Shown: positions 1 through 7,947, counted from the stretch's first letter. The stretch: 64,000 bases of DNA from Kordiimonas gwangyangensis DSM 19435 = JCM 12864 (GCF_000375545.1 NZ_AQXF01000004.1:1-64000); one strand, 5' to 3'. The notes: generated by a model not told the origin, from the letters alone. A program made the numbers and translations.

Positions 1-663
1 AAGGATTCGATGAAAGCATTGTCCGTAGGCTTACCCGGTCGGCTGAAGTCCAAGGTCACACCCTTCTGGTATGCCCACAGGTCCAGGTCACGCGAGATGA
101 ATTCCGAGCCCTGGTCGACCCGGATCGTCTTGGGGTAGCCAGTGCTGCGGCAGATCTGCTCAAGGGTTCGCACCACGTCTTCACCGCGATAACTGCGTCG
201 CGGATCAGTCGCAGGCGAGAAGCGTGACCAGGTGTCCACCACCGTCAGGATGCGCAGCTTCTCACCGGTCACCAATTGATCATGTACAAAATCCATGGCC
301 CAAACCTCATTCGGGGCAGCGGCCGCTTGCCGGTCATCCCTCAGCTTGGCCTTGACCCGCCGCTTCGGTGTTTTGTTCCTGAGTTGGAGCCCAAGTTCCC
401 GGTACAGCCGCCGTATCCGTTTGATGTTCACCTGCCAGCCCTCCCTGACCAGAAGCGTGTGTATGCGCCGGTAGCCGTAGCGCACCCGCACCTCGGCAAG
501 CTCCTTGATCCGTTTCTTGAGTTGGGCCTGATCGGGCCGTCTGGCCTTGTAGACATAGCTGGCGCGGCAGGCCTGCAGAACCTGACAAGCCCGCCGTGTG
601 CTCACGGACCAGACGGCACGCACGTCATCGATGATCGTGCGGCACCGGTCAGGCCCTACAGCT
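1..663 (-). CDS. IS3-family transposase OrfB (DDE integrase), partial, expressed by -1 frameshift
   Basis: Minus-strand frame that continues the OrfA reading after a one-base backward slip near the AAACGAAAG stretch at about 660-670, giving KRK-AVGPDRCR at the join. The protein shows the IS3 order: RRACQVL motif, YGYRRIH motif, then the rve DDE catalytic core. Its first Asp is in WAMDF, its second Asp in IRVDQGSEF and its Glu in DNAFIES. The last 100 or so residues are beyond the left edge. It catalyses strand transfer of the element. All three catalytic acidic residues visible here are intact, so this copy may still be active. Confidence 0.85.
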
Positions 664-922
664 TTCGTTTGATCACATCCTGCAGCATCGCCTTGTCCAG
701 GCTGAGGTCGGCTACCAAGCGCTTCAGCTTGGCATTCTCTTCTTCCAGCAGCTTAAGGCGCTTCATCTCCGATGGCATCAGCCCAGCATACTTCTTGCGC
801 CAGTTATAGAAGGTGGCCTCAGCGATGCCTGCCTTGCGGCAAACCTCCGAGATCGGTGTCCCTTCCTCGGCCTGACGCAGGATGAAGGCAATCTGCGCCT
901 CCGTAAACTTCGACTTCTTCAT
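656..922 (-). CDS. IS3-family transposase OrfA (HTH_Tnp_1), 88 aa
   Basis: Small DNA-binding subunit of the IS3 transposase. The N-terminal helix-turn-helix (KFTEAQIAFILRQAEEG ... SEVCRKAGIAEATFYNWRKKY) is followed by a leucine-zipper-like coiled coil (LKLLEEENAKLKRLVADLSL) used for OrfAB multimerisation. The length is normal for the family. The ATG at 922 is preceded by GGAGGAG-like purines. It ends with a TAG at 656-658 just after the presumed frameshift window into OrfB. Confidence 0.9.
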   Translation of the reverse strand: MKKSKFTEAQIAFILRQAEEGTPISEVCRKAGIAEATFYNWRKKYAGLMPSEMKRLKLLEEENAKLKRLVADLSLDKAMLQDVIKRKL

Positions 923-1180
923 GGAATTCTCCTCCTCCCCACACGGGGATCATAATTGGAAAATTCCAGCTCAAAATGGTCTAAATTCCGGGGGGCAGGT
1001 CAACCATAAGCGGTGTAACAAAAGCGCGCAACAAATACACCAGTTTTGTTGCGTTGATGTATTGGGCGAGTGTATCGGGTAAGGCTTGTTCGGTCGGGAT
1101 AATTTCTATAGATTTGCGGCGGGAAGTCTTTTTTGGCCTTGGCCCGTTTGTGTTTTTATTTGCTTTATTCAGGACAGTCG

Positions 1181-2611
1181 ATGTTTAGAGATATTTACCC
1201 GGTCGTCATGTGTGGGGGGTCAGGCACCCGGCTTTGGCCTTTGTCACGCTCTGGTATGCCCAAGCAGTTCCTGCCGCTCGCCGGTGACAAGAGCCTGTTT
1301 GTGCAGGCGCTTGAGCGTGTCGGCCACCGCTACGGCTTCAAGGCACCGATTGTCATTGCCAACAACGAGCACCGTTTCCTCCTCGCCAAACAGGCGGATG
1401 ACGCAGGGCTTGCACGTGGCCGTATCATCCTTGAGCCCATGGGCCGCAACACCGCACCTGCTGTGATCGTCGCGGCACTCGAGGCTATCGCGCAGTCGCC
1501 GGATGCCAACATCCTTGTGCTGAGCGCCGATCACCTGATCACCGATGTGCCCGCCTTCCACGACGCGGTGGAACGTGCTGCCGCTGCCGCGCGGGGCGGC
1601 TATCTCACCTGTTTTGGTATCCACCCCACCTCGGCCGAGACCGGCTATGGCTACATCAATCCTGGCGAAGCGCTAAGCGGCACCGCTGGTGCGCACCGCA
1701 TCGCAAGCTTCAAGGAGAAGCCCGACGCCGCAACCGCACAGGCGTATCTCGCGTCAAAGGAATATCTCTGGAACAGCGGCATGTTCATGTTTGGCGCCCA
1801 GACACTTCTGGATGAAGCCGAGCAGCATGTGCCAGAAATGGTAGCCGCCTGCCGCGATGCCTTCGGTGCGCTTGAGAGCGACCTGCAGTTCCACCGCTTG
1901 CCCGAAGACCGCTTCGCCAAGGTGCCTGCCAACTCCATCGACTATGCAATCATGGAGAAGACGAGCAAGGCGGCAGTAGTGCCCTGCGCCATCGGCTGGT
2001 CGGACCTTGGCAGCTTCTCCGCCCTTCATGACACCGGCGAGGCGGACGGGCGCGGCAATGTGACCAAGGGGGATGTCACCCTCCTCAATTCAAGCGACTG
2101 TCTCGTCTATGCCGACAAGCGCCTTGTCACTGCCACTGACATCAGCAACCTTGTCATTGTCGCGACCGACGATGCAGTCATGGTCACCCCCAAGGACAAG
2201 GACCAGAACGTCAAACAGATTGTCGAGGCACTCAAGGCCAACGGCCGGGACGAGGCCAAGCTCCATACCACCGTTTACCGCCCGTGGGGTTTCTACACCT
2301 CGCTCGCCATCAACAGCCATTTCCAGGTGAAGGAACTGTGTGTCTATCCCGGCAAGCGGCTCAGCCTGCAGTCCCACAACCGCCGGGCCGAACACTGGGT
2401 GGTGATCGAAGGTCAGGCCACCGTCACCCGTGATGATGACATCATCACCCTGAATGCCAACGAATCCGTCTACCTGCCAGTGGGGACACGCCACCGCCTA
2501 GAGAACAAGAACACAGGCATGCTCCGCCTCGTTGAAGTGCAGACCGGCGACTATTTCGGCGAAGATGACATCATCCGCTACGAAGACGACTACAGGCGGA
2601 GCTCAGTGTAA
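1181..2611 (+). CDS. manC: Mannose-1-phosphate guanylyltransferase / mannose-6-phosphate isomerase (ManC/XanB/AlgA type)
   Basis: Makes GDP-mannose from mannose-1-phosphate and GTP, and in bifunctional members also interconverts fructose-6-P and mannose-6-P, for exopolysaccharide or O-antigen synthesis. Residues 1-290 are a nucleotidyltransferase fold with the pyrophosphorylase signature CGGSGTRLWPLSR near the N-terminus and FKEKPD in the middle. The C-terminal 120 residues form the type II isomerase cupin (PWGFY, then the LSLQSHNRRAEHW segment). Length (476 aa) is typical. The ATG at 1181 is chosen because AGGACAG lies just upstream and the protein then begins MFRDIYPVVM. An in-frame start 48 bp earlier would add an unconserved tail. 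It is isolated between IS debris, so the rest of any polysaccharide locus is likely to the left of the window or lost. Confidence 0.93.
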   Translation: MFRDIYPVVMCGGSGTRLWPLSRSGMPKQFLPLAGDKSLFVQALERVGHRYGFKAPIVIANNEHRFLLAKQADDAGLARGRIILEPMGRNTAPAVIVAALEAIAQSPDANILVLSADHLITDVPAFHDAVERAAAAARGGYLTCFGIHPTSAETGYGYINPGEALSGTAGAHRIASFKEKPDAATAQAYLASKEYLWNSGMFMFGAQTLLDEAEQHVPEMVAACRDAFGALESDLQFHRLPEDRFAKVPANSIDYAIMEKTSKAAVVPCAIGWSDLGSFSALHDTGEADGRGNVTKGDVTLLNSSDCLVYADKRLVTATDISNLVIVATDDAVMVTPKDKDQNVKQIVEALKANGRDEAKLHTTVYRPWGFYTSLAINSHFQVKELCVYPGKRLSLQSHNRRAEHWVVIEGQATVTRDDDIITLNANESVYLPVGTRHRLENKNTGMLRLVEVQTGDYFGEDDIIRYEDDYRRSSV

Positions 2612-2629
2612 GCGGTGATTTTCCCCCAT

Positions 2630-3058
2630 AGCCTTGATTGGACTACTGTTAACGGGATGCAACTTTTTGATGTTGGTTTCCCTGTTCTTGGCAACGATAG
2701 GCGAGAGTGTCCGGCTGAGCCAGTCCTTGAAGGCGTCCACCAGCGGTTTGGCCCGCGCGTGTCTCTCTTTCATGCGCACGGCGGCGCTCTGGCCTTGGAT
2801 GGCGGCCTCGACACGATACAGGGCCGCGATGCGCTTTAGGCCCTCGTCGGCGATCGGAGCGAATTTGTTCTTGGCCACGTCCATTCGCTTACGGCGGGCA
2901 CGGGCCCAGAAATAGGCGAGCATGAGCGGCGCCTCCACCCGCTTGGCCAGGCGGTTGTAGCCCGCATAACCTACAGAAAACCCTCGAAGCCATCGAGCTT
3001 AGTCTCGCCATGCCGGTCGCTGCGGCCGGGCGCATAGGTGAAGGCCACGCCTGGCGCG
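2630..3058 (-). pseudogene. IS66-family transposase (TnpC) C-terminal remnant, frameshifted and truncated
   Basis: Reading leftward from about 3048, VAFTYAPGRSDRHGETKLDGFEGFL matches the segment that in IS66 transposases precedes LQVDGYAGYNRL. About seven bases are missing at 2971-2974, which creates a stop and shifts the frame. The second frame then continues GYAGYNRLAKRVEAP, WARARRKRMDVAKNK and IAALYRVEAAI, all typical of IS66 TnpC. Similarity fades near 2700, after KDWLSRTL, and the tail overlaps the last bases of manC. No IS66 end or accessory tnpA/tnpB is visible, so this is a dead fragment. Confidence 0.75.
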
Positions 3059-3486
3059 CAGGACAAGGGCACGAAGGTACCTCGTCCGCCCAGATGCTGC
3101 TGACGACGATAGTCCTCATGCCTGGGCCGGGCAAAAGCCGCCACACGTCCGTAAGAGCCCTCGTAGCCGAGGATCACCAGATCGGCATGCAATTGCTTGA
3201 TCGTCTGCTTCTGCTTGCGGCGGCGGCCCTGTTCCCGTTTCAGCCAGAGCGAAAGCTGCTCGGCATATGGGTCCAGCTTGCTCGGCCGCTCCGGCACCCT
3301 GAACTGTGGTTCGATCGTGTCCGATGGCAGATATTTGCGAATGGTATTACGTGATAGTCCTGTCCGCCGCGCTATCTCCCGGATCGACAGATGATCCCGG
3401 TGATGCCAGCGCCTGATAACGCTCAAAACGCCATGTCCAACACTCCATCTTCCCCTGCTCATCAAAGCCAGGGGGGAGTTCCACAT
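3049..3486 (-). pseudogene. IS21-family IstA N-terminal fragment, fused to IS66 debris
   Basis: About 145 residues of IstA are preserved. They include the N-terminal helix-turn-helix (SIREIARRTGLSRNTIRKYL), the linker VPERPSKLDPYAEQL and the segment ending GRGTFVPLSCAPG, where a full IstA would enter its DDE core. Instead the frame runs straight into IS66-like sequence. The catalytic domain and the ATPase partner IstB are absent. The start could be the ATG at 3486 or the one at 3462. Non-functional as a transposase. The intact end of the element lies immediately upstream. Confidence 0.8.
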
Positions 3487-3546
3487 GGGTCAATGCTCAA
3501 TGGAAATTTATCACTCTACCGGATCAATTCTCAGTCGAAATCAACA
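3487..3546 (-). repeat. IS21-family terminal repeats (surviving end)
   Basis: Read on the minus strand from 3546, the sequence starts TGTTGATTTCGACTGAGAA and continues TTGATCC. About 34 bp later a second, degenerate copy reads AAATTTCCATTGAGCATTGACCC. Multiple terminal copies of a TTTCNACTGAGAATTGACCC-like unit are characteristic of IS21-family ends, where IstA binds. Its place just before istA fits the IS21 layout and marks 3546 as the outer boundary of that insertion. Confidence 0.75.
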
Positions 3547-4017
3547 GACGACATTGCATGTGGTGGTGCGTTGTTAAGTGTCGGGGAATATTTTCTGGAT
3601 CTAACGATATTGCAGAACGGTTCTCAGCATATATTTCTGGCTGCCAGAATAAAAAATTTCACAGATATGAAGAGTTCCTTGGAAACCATAAGCCAGCATA
3701 TGATCCAACAGGCTGTTACCTTCAAGCGCCAGATTCGGTGTGTGTAGCCAAATGATGGCTTATTCGGTAGATGCATAAGCAATTGCGAGCAACCGATTTA
3801 GCTCAACGAGCGCTGTAAGGCGCTGGCATACATCGAGTCCTAACGTGGAGAACGCTTTATGTTTCCACATTTGATACTCAACCGGCTTTGCAACCCCGAC
3901 AGCTTGAACTGGACGCAATCATCAAGCTGCTACTGTGTCATAATCACACAAGCCAATTCTGCGATGACCTTTTGGCGAAACGGATCCGGCATTAGAAAGT
4001 CTGTGTTTACTGCGTCT
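3547..4017. other. 470-bp stretch without a recognisable gene, lower GC than the rest
   Basis: Lies between the IS21 end and the 3' end of the integrase gene. Base composition is visibly more AT-rich than the core genome. Overlapping short frames of 36-118 codons exist on both strands, but none has a convincing ribosome binding site or resembles a family I know. A 16-bp hairpin-like sequence (AGCGC-TGTAAG-GCGCT) occurs near 3808-3823. Because att sites of temperate elements often lie close to the int gene, this segment could hold a decayed attachment site, but no repeat of it was found in the window. Confidence 0.4.
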
Positions 4018-5229
4018 TCACTTGACATGTTTTTCATAGCGGCAATTTTTATCTGTCGTTTTGAGGTTGGTGCCAAATTCAGCTTTCAGAAGCTGTTCGA
4101 ACGCGGAGCCATCTCTGCGGGTGAGGTTTGGTACATAGCGGCTGTACACCTCGAACAGCATTTTCGTGTTGCTATGGCCCATCTGCCGCGCAATCCATTC
4201 CGGATTTTCGCCGGCTGCCAGCCATAACGTTGCTGCGGTATGGCGGGTTTGGTACGGGCGCCGTTTTGCAAGGGACAAGTGGCGTAATAAAGGATACCAG
4301 ACACGTTGTGTGACATTCCGATTTTGCAGAGGAGTGCCATCGCGAGTGCAGAACACAAACCCTGACCTGTCTGGCGTATTGTCATACATACGCTTCAGGC
4401 AGTCATGCACTTGCGTGCACATATCAACTTCACGGCTTGATCCATCTGTCTTTGTGCCCACCAGCCGACCCTGAACGAGCGCTTCCCGCACCAGAATTTG
4501 GCGTCGTTCAAAGTCCAGATATTTCCACTGCAGGCCATCGATTTCACTGGATCGCAAGCCAGAAAAAAAGCGAACGATGTAATATGGTTTAAATTCGGGC
4601 CGGACTGTTTCAAGAATCGCTTGAACTTCCCGCAGGGTAAAAGGATCAACTTTAGGCTTTGCTTCTTTGAGCCTTTTGATGTTTACCCACGGATTTCTGA
4701 AACCATACCGCTCGGCTGCTTCCGCCAAGATCATGCGAAGGGGGATCATGACGTGGTTGATTCTGGACGCTGACAACGTACCGTTACCATGCCCGGGTTG
4801 TTCGGCAAGAAAAGCGCGAAATTGCAAAATCATGCCTTTGTTGATTTCATCAAGCCTCTTGCCCTTGAAGTGCGGGATGATGTAGCGGTCGAGCGTGGCG
4901 CGGTTGATATCCCGATAAGACTGCCGCCATTCGACTTCTCGTTCGGTAAACCAAAGCTCAGCAAAGGTTTCAAAGGCATCAGCCGCACTTCTGGATTCAA
5001 GCGTTCGCATTTGTTGCGCCGCGAATTTACTTGCGGCGCGCCCATCAGGGAAATACTTGAGATAGCTAAACGTCCCGAGTGTAATCTCGGCTTCCATGCG
5101 CTTCAAAAGTTGCTGAGCTGCTCTTTGGTTCGCCGGTGTATCTTGTGCGCCGGTGTATTCTTTGTATCGAATTCCCTGGTAGCGGAAGTCAATATACAGT
5201 CGTCCATTCCGAGACCCGATTGCGGCCAT
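4018..5229 (-). CDS. Tyrosine-recombinase integrase of a prophage or genomic island, 403 aa
   Basis: Site-specific recombinase. An N-terminal arm-binding region (DUF3596-like, IGSRNGRLYIDFRYQGIRY) is followed by a core-binding SAM-like domain (about residues 85-170) and the catalytic domain. Catalytic residues visible are Arg226 in FFSGLRSSEI, Arg329 in YQTRHT, His352 in MGHSN and nucleophile Tyr362 in EVYSRYVP. The usual first His of the HxxR box is Tyr326, a variant common in phage integrases of this group. The start ATG at 5229 is one base after the stop of the excisionase-like gene, so the pair is translationally coupled. GC is lower than flanking core genes. It looks intact, although the element around it is eroded by IS insertions. 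Confidence 0.92.
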   Translation of the reverse strand: MAAIGSRNGRLYIDFRYQGIRYKEYTGAQDTPANQRAAQQLLKRMEAEITLGTFSYLKYFPDGRAASKFAAQQMRTLESRSAADAFETFAELWFTEREVEWRQSYRDINRATLDRYIIPHFKGKRLDEINKGMILQFRAFLAEQPGHGNGTLSASRINHVMIPLRMILAEAAERYGFRNPWVNIKRLKEAKPKVDPFTLREVQAILETVRPEFKPYYIVRFFSGLRSSEIDGLQWKYLDFERRQILVREALVQGRLVGTKTDGSSREVDMCTQVHDCLKRMYDNTPDRSGFVFCTRDGTPLQNRNVTQRVWYPLLRHLSLAKRRPYQTRHTAATLWLAAGENPEWIARQMGHSNTKMLFEVYSRYVPNLTRRDGSAFEQLLKAEFGTNLKTTDKNCRYEKHVK

Positions 5230-5230
5230 C

Positions 5231-5449
5231 TTAAACCGCCAGACTCGAGAAGCTTGTGGGTAGGCTGTGCTGCTCGCGCATATCTCTTTCAATAGTTTCC
5301 CAGAGATAGAGAATTTTGCGCCCGCCGAACGGCCGAATGTAATGAACCCCCTCCAGAAGGACGCTATCTTTCAGGCGTTCACGGATAGTGCGGACATCGT
5401 ATTTGATTCTACTAGCCAACTCTTCGGTTGTTAAGTATGTTGGGCTCAT
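5231..5449 (-). CDS. Excisionase-like small DNA-binding protein, 72 aa
   Basis: Small protein with a winged-helix/MerR-like N-terminus (YLTTEELASRIKYDVRTIRERLKD) followed by a basic hairpin (RPFGGRKILYLW), the layout of phage excisionases and DUF1233-type directionality factors. It is directly upstream of the integrase with a single-base gap between TAA and the next ATG. That arrangement, more than sequence identity, supports the call. Transcribed leftward from the operator region at 5475-5551. Confidence 0.7.
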   Translation of the reverse strand: MSPTYLTTEELASRIKYDVRTIRERLKDSVLLEGVHYIRPFGGRKILYLWETIERDMREQHSLPTSFSSLAV

Positions 5450-5474
5450 CTTTTGTTACTCCCACGCGGCTAAT

Positions 5475-5551
5475 GATGTGTATACGCATCTTTTATATCG
5501 CCGCAATGATGTATGTCAACAAAAAAAGATGTTCATAAGCATCATTTGATG
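5475..5551. promoter_or_regulatory. Paired palindromic operators in the divergent xis/repressor promoter region
   Basis: Two 16-bp sites of the form GATG-N8-CATC occur at 5475-5490 (GATGTGTATACGCATC) and 5528-5543 (GATGTTCATAAGCATC), 53 bp apart start to start. The second overlaps a further inverted match, CATC-ATTT-GATG, at 5540-5551. They lie between the divergently transcribed excisionase-like gene and the XRE-type regulator. This is the expected place for repressor operators of a lysogeny switch. Binding by the adjacent regulator is inferred. Confidence 0.6.
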
Positions 5552-5565
5552 AGTGTAAGTTGCTG

Positions 5566-5796
5566 ATGATTCGTTTTCGCTTGAGAGAGGTAATGGCTGA
5601 CAAGGGCTTCAATGAAGGTCGTAAGGTCACATTTGACGAGGTGTCCCGGGAGACCGGCATTCATCGGACGACGTTGACCAAGGTCGCGAACCAGAAGGGC
5701 TATAACGCTTCGACGGAGATCGTTGACAAGCTATGCAATTACTTTCGGGTGCCGGTTGAAAAGCTGGTCGAGCATATTCCTGACCGTACCGACTAA
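5566..5796 (+). CDS. XRE/Cro-CI-type helix-turn-helix regulator (HTH_26-like), 76 aa
   Basis: Single-domain DNA-binding protein: FDEVSRETGIHRTTLTKVA is the helix-turn-helix, followed by the KLCNYFRVPVEKLVEHIPD helix typical of Cro/CI-like HTH_26 proteins. The ATG at 5566 is preferred over a TTG six bases earlier. No dimerisation or protease domain is present, so it is a Cro- or lambdoid-mini-repressor-sized protein. It is transcribed away from the int/xis pair, with the palindromic sites between them, and it probably controls that pair. Confidence 0.8.
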   Translation: MIRFRLREVMADKGFNEGRKVTFDEVSRETGIHRTTLTKVANQKGYNASTEIVDKLCNYFRVPVEKLVEHIPDRTD

Positions 5797-5883
5797 CTTG
5801 TATAGAGATCCGGAAATGTAGGAATGCGAGTTCTACAAACTTCACTGGTCCTGTCATGGTCCCTTTGGTGGTCCCACAAAGAA

Positions 5884-5915
5884 TAAGGGCCCAGGAAATG
5901 CTTCCTAAGCCCTTG
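5884..5915 (-). terminator. Rho-independent terminator downstream of tRNA-Ala
   Basis: Imperfect hairpin in which AAGGGC and AGGAA on one side pair with TTCCT and GCCCTT on the other around ATGC. On the minus strand it is followed by TTATTCT. It lies 8 bp past the tRNA 3' end and so probably ends the tRNA transcript. Confidence 0.6.
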
Positions 5916-5922
5916 GAATTAT

Positions 5923-5998
5923 TGGTGGAGCCGATCGGGATCGAACCGACGACCTCTACACTGCCAGTGTAGCGCTCTCCCAGCTGAGCTACGGCCCC
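5923..5998 (-). tRNA. tRNA-Ala (anticodon GGC)
   Basis: A 76-nt cloverleaf: acceptor GGGGCCG pairs with CGGCTCC allowing a wobble pair, the D arm is GCTCAGCTGGGAGAGC, the anticodon stem CTACA/TGTAG encloses loop CTGGCAG, and the T arm contains GGTTCGATCC. CCA is encoded. The GGC anticodon reads GCC alanine codons. Its 3' end faces the phage-like regulator/integrase module, the common geometry for integration into a tRNA gene, but no duplicated 3' end was found in the window. Confidence 0.97.
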
Positions 5999-6144
5999 AT
6001 GATCAGATATGATCTGCTGGTAGTGTTCCGTCTCCGGAACGGCGCGGACTATAGGCGGAGCCTTTTGGACGCGCAAGAAAAAAAACGACCGCCGTTTTCG
6101 GCGTGTTCCGGGCGGCTTATAGGCCGCCCGAAGCCAAACTATGC

Positions 6145-6477
6145 TTAGGTCTCGTCGTCCGAGAGCGAAGTGTCAACCATGCCGGTGACTTCGTCATCAT
6201 CGTCATCGTCGAGGCTCACGTCGCCGAGCATATCGTCATCGTCATCGATATCGATATCATCCTCGTCGTCGTCGAGGTTCACATCATCCTCGTCTTCGTC
6301 TTTGGCCTTGGTCGGTTTGTCTTCAACAATAACCGGCTGCTTGGCTTTCAGGATTGGCTCGGGCGCCCACTGGTTACCGCAATCGATGCAGGTTGCAGGG
6401 TCGTCCTTGCCCAGATCATAAAAGCGCGTGCCGCATTTCGGGCAGGTGCGCTTTGTGCCCCATTCGGGTTTCGCCAC
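6145..6477 (-). CDS. FYDLN-acid family protein (TIGR02300), 110 aa
   Basis: Small protein with an N-terminal zinc ribbon (CPKCG ... CIDCG) carrying the signature RFYDL, then a highly acidic tail composed almost entirely of Asp and Glu. GTG at 6477 is the start, with AAGGAG six bases upstream; family members begin (M/V)AKPEWG. The function of the family is unknown. It is an alphaproteobacterial marker found divergent from aroA, as here. The Asp run makes the DNA look like a GAT/GAC repeat, but it is coding. Confidence 0.9.
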   Translation of the reverse strand: MAKPEWGTKRTCPKCGTRFYDLGKDDPATCIDCGNQWAPEPILKAKQPVIVEDKPTKAKDEDEDDVNLDDDEDDIDIDDDDDMLGDVSLDDDDDDEVTGMVDTSLSDDET

Positions 6478-6585
6478 GTCTCTCTCCTTGCGTTTCCGCA
6501 CTATCAGGCCTTGCGCTCACAGCGCTTTTCGGCCAAGAATTCGGCGCATCCCTTGCCATGATCGTTTGCGCCTGTCAAAGCATTA

Positions 6586-7947
6586 GTGTCTGTCCATACT
6601 TCTAAAGCCGGAATTCCCCTCGTGCCAAGCCTTATTTCTACTTCACGTAACCCGCTGACTGGTACTGTGAAAGTGCCGGGCGACAAGTCTGTCTCCCACC
6701 GTTCCATCATGCTTTCCGCGCTTGCGGTGGGCAGAAGTGAGGTCACGGGCCTTTTGGAAGGCGAAGATGTGCTCGCAACGGCCGAGGCCATGCGTGCCAT
6801 GGGCGCGCGCGTTGAGCGACTCGGTGAAGGGCACTGGGTTGTGGACGGCGTGGGAATCGGCGGGCTGCAGACGCCTGATAATGTGATCGACATGGGTAAT
6901 TCGGGCACCTCGACACGCCTGATCATGGGCCTGATCGCGAGCCATGATATCACCGTCACCATGACCGGGGACGCGAGCCTGCGCGGTCGTCCCATGGGCC
7001 GGGTGATTGACCCGCTCACCTCCATGGGGGCTGAATTCAGCGCGCGCGACGGCAAGTTCCTGCCGCTCACCGTAACAGGGTGCCAAAATCCGCTGCCGAT
7101 TGATTACACCACGCCGATGGCAAGCGCGCAGGTGAAGTCTGCTGTGCTGCTGGCGGGCCTCAACACGCTGGGCGTGACGACGGTGCGCGAGAAGGTTGCC
7201 ACGCGCGACCACACCGAACGCATGCTCAAATCCATGGGCGCGGAGATTGAAACATCAGAGGAAGACGGGCTTTATGTCGTGCGCCTCACCGGCCAGCCTG
7301 AGCTGAAGCCGGTGAACTTCGAGGTGCCGGGCGATGTGTCCTCAAGCGCGTTCCTGCTGGTCGCCGCCTCGATCATCCCGGGTTCCGACATCGTTGTTGA
7401 GAATGTGGGCATGAACCCGCTGCGCACCGGCATTGTGCATGCGCTGAAGGCCATGGGCGCTGACATTGAAATCATGAATGGGCGCACCCTCGGTGGTGAG
7501 CCGGTGGCGGACCTGTGTGTGCGCGCGGCGAAGCTCAAGGGCGTGTCCGAATTGCCGGTCGACCCATCAACCATGATTGATGAGTTCCCGGTGCTTTTCT
7601 GTGCCGCGGCGGTAGCTGAAGGTACCAGCCGCTTTAAGGGGCTTGAGGAACTGCGGGTCAAGGAATCTGACCGCCTTGCTGTGATGGCTGCTGGCTTGCA
7701 GGCCAACGGGGTTGAGCTGACCGAATTTGAAGACGGGATCGAGATCAAGGGCGCGGGTGGCATGGTCAAGGGCGGCGGCACTGTCGCCACCCATCTTGAC
7801 CACCGTATCGCCATGAGCTTCTCGGTCCTCGGCCAGATGGCGGAGGGCGCCATCACCATTGATGACGCCGCACCCATCCAGACAAGCTTCCCGGTTTTCA
7901 TCGACCTGATGACAGGCCTTGGTGCCGGGCTCGCGCTCGGGAGCTAA
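6586..7947 (+). CDS. aroA: 3-phosphoshikimate 1-carboxyvinyltransferase (EPSP synthase)
   Basis: Sixth step of the shikimate pathway: phosphoenolpyruvate plus shikimate-3-P gives EPSP. Two-domain inside-out alpha/beta barrel enzyme. Visible motifs are PGDKSVSHRS near residue 31, GNSGTSTR near 105, RPMGRV, MASAQVKSAVLLAGLNT, LRVKESDRL and the C-terminal HLDHRIAMSF. The wording of these motifs is closer to the class II enzymes of Agrobacterium type than to E. coli AroA. The start is uncertain: GTG at 6586 or GTG at 6622, neither with a strong ribosome binding site. First gene of the aroA-cmk-rpsA-ihfB neighbourhood. Confidence 0.95.
   Translation: MSVHTSKAGIPLVPSLISTSRNPLTGTVKVPGDKSVSHRSIMLSALAVGRSEVTGLLEGEDVLATAEAMRAMGARVERLGEGHWVVDGVGIGGLQTPDNVIDMGNSGTSTRLIMGLIASHDITVTMTGDASLRGRPMGRVIDPLTSMGAEFSARDGKFLPLTVTGCQNPLPIDYTTPMASAQVKSAVLLAGLNTLGVTTVREKVATRDHTERMLKSMGAEIETSEEDGLYVVRLTGQPELKPVNFEVPGDVSSSAFLLVAASIIPGSDIVVENVGMNPLRTGIVHALKAMGADIEIMNGRTLGGEPVADLCVRAAKLKGVSELPVDPSTMIDEFPVLFCAAAVAEGTSRFKGLEELRVKESDRLAVMAAGLQANGVELTEFEDGIEIKGAGGMVKGGGTVATHLDHRIAMSFSVLGQMAEGAITIDDAAPIQTSFPVFIDLMTGLGAGLALGS

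Larger units (their letters stand above)
1..1002 (-). mobile_element. IS3-family insertion sequence (IS407-like), 5' end and most of the transposase; continues off the left edge
   Basis: The orfA/orfB arrangement on the minus strand, with the two frames offset by -1, is that of IS3-family elements. The right boundary is placed at 1002, where the minus strand begins TGACCTGCCCCCCGG, a terminal inverted-repeat sequence of the kind found at IS407-group ends. The other end and the target duplication lie outside the window, so intactness cannot be judged. No disruption is visible in the part shown. It sits about 180 bp upstream of manC, at the edge of an IS-rich segment. Confidence 0.85.

Noticed and set aside
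3391-3747. 118-codon plus-strand frame across the IS21 end
   Set aside because: Begins inside istA antisense and runs through the IS end repeats, so it cannot be an ancestral gene.
3760-3870. 36-codon minus-strand ORF in the gene-free stretch
   Set aside because: No ribosome binding site and no recognisable homology; kept only as a remark.
6145-6300. Repeat-like tract of TCGTCATCG units
   Set aside because: Not a microsatellite of interest: it encodes the poly-Asp tail of the FYDLN-acid protein.
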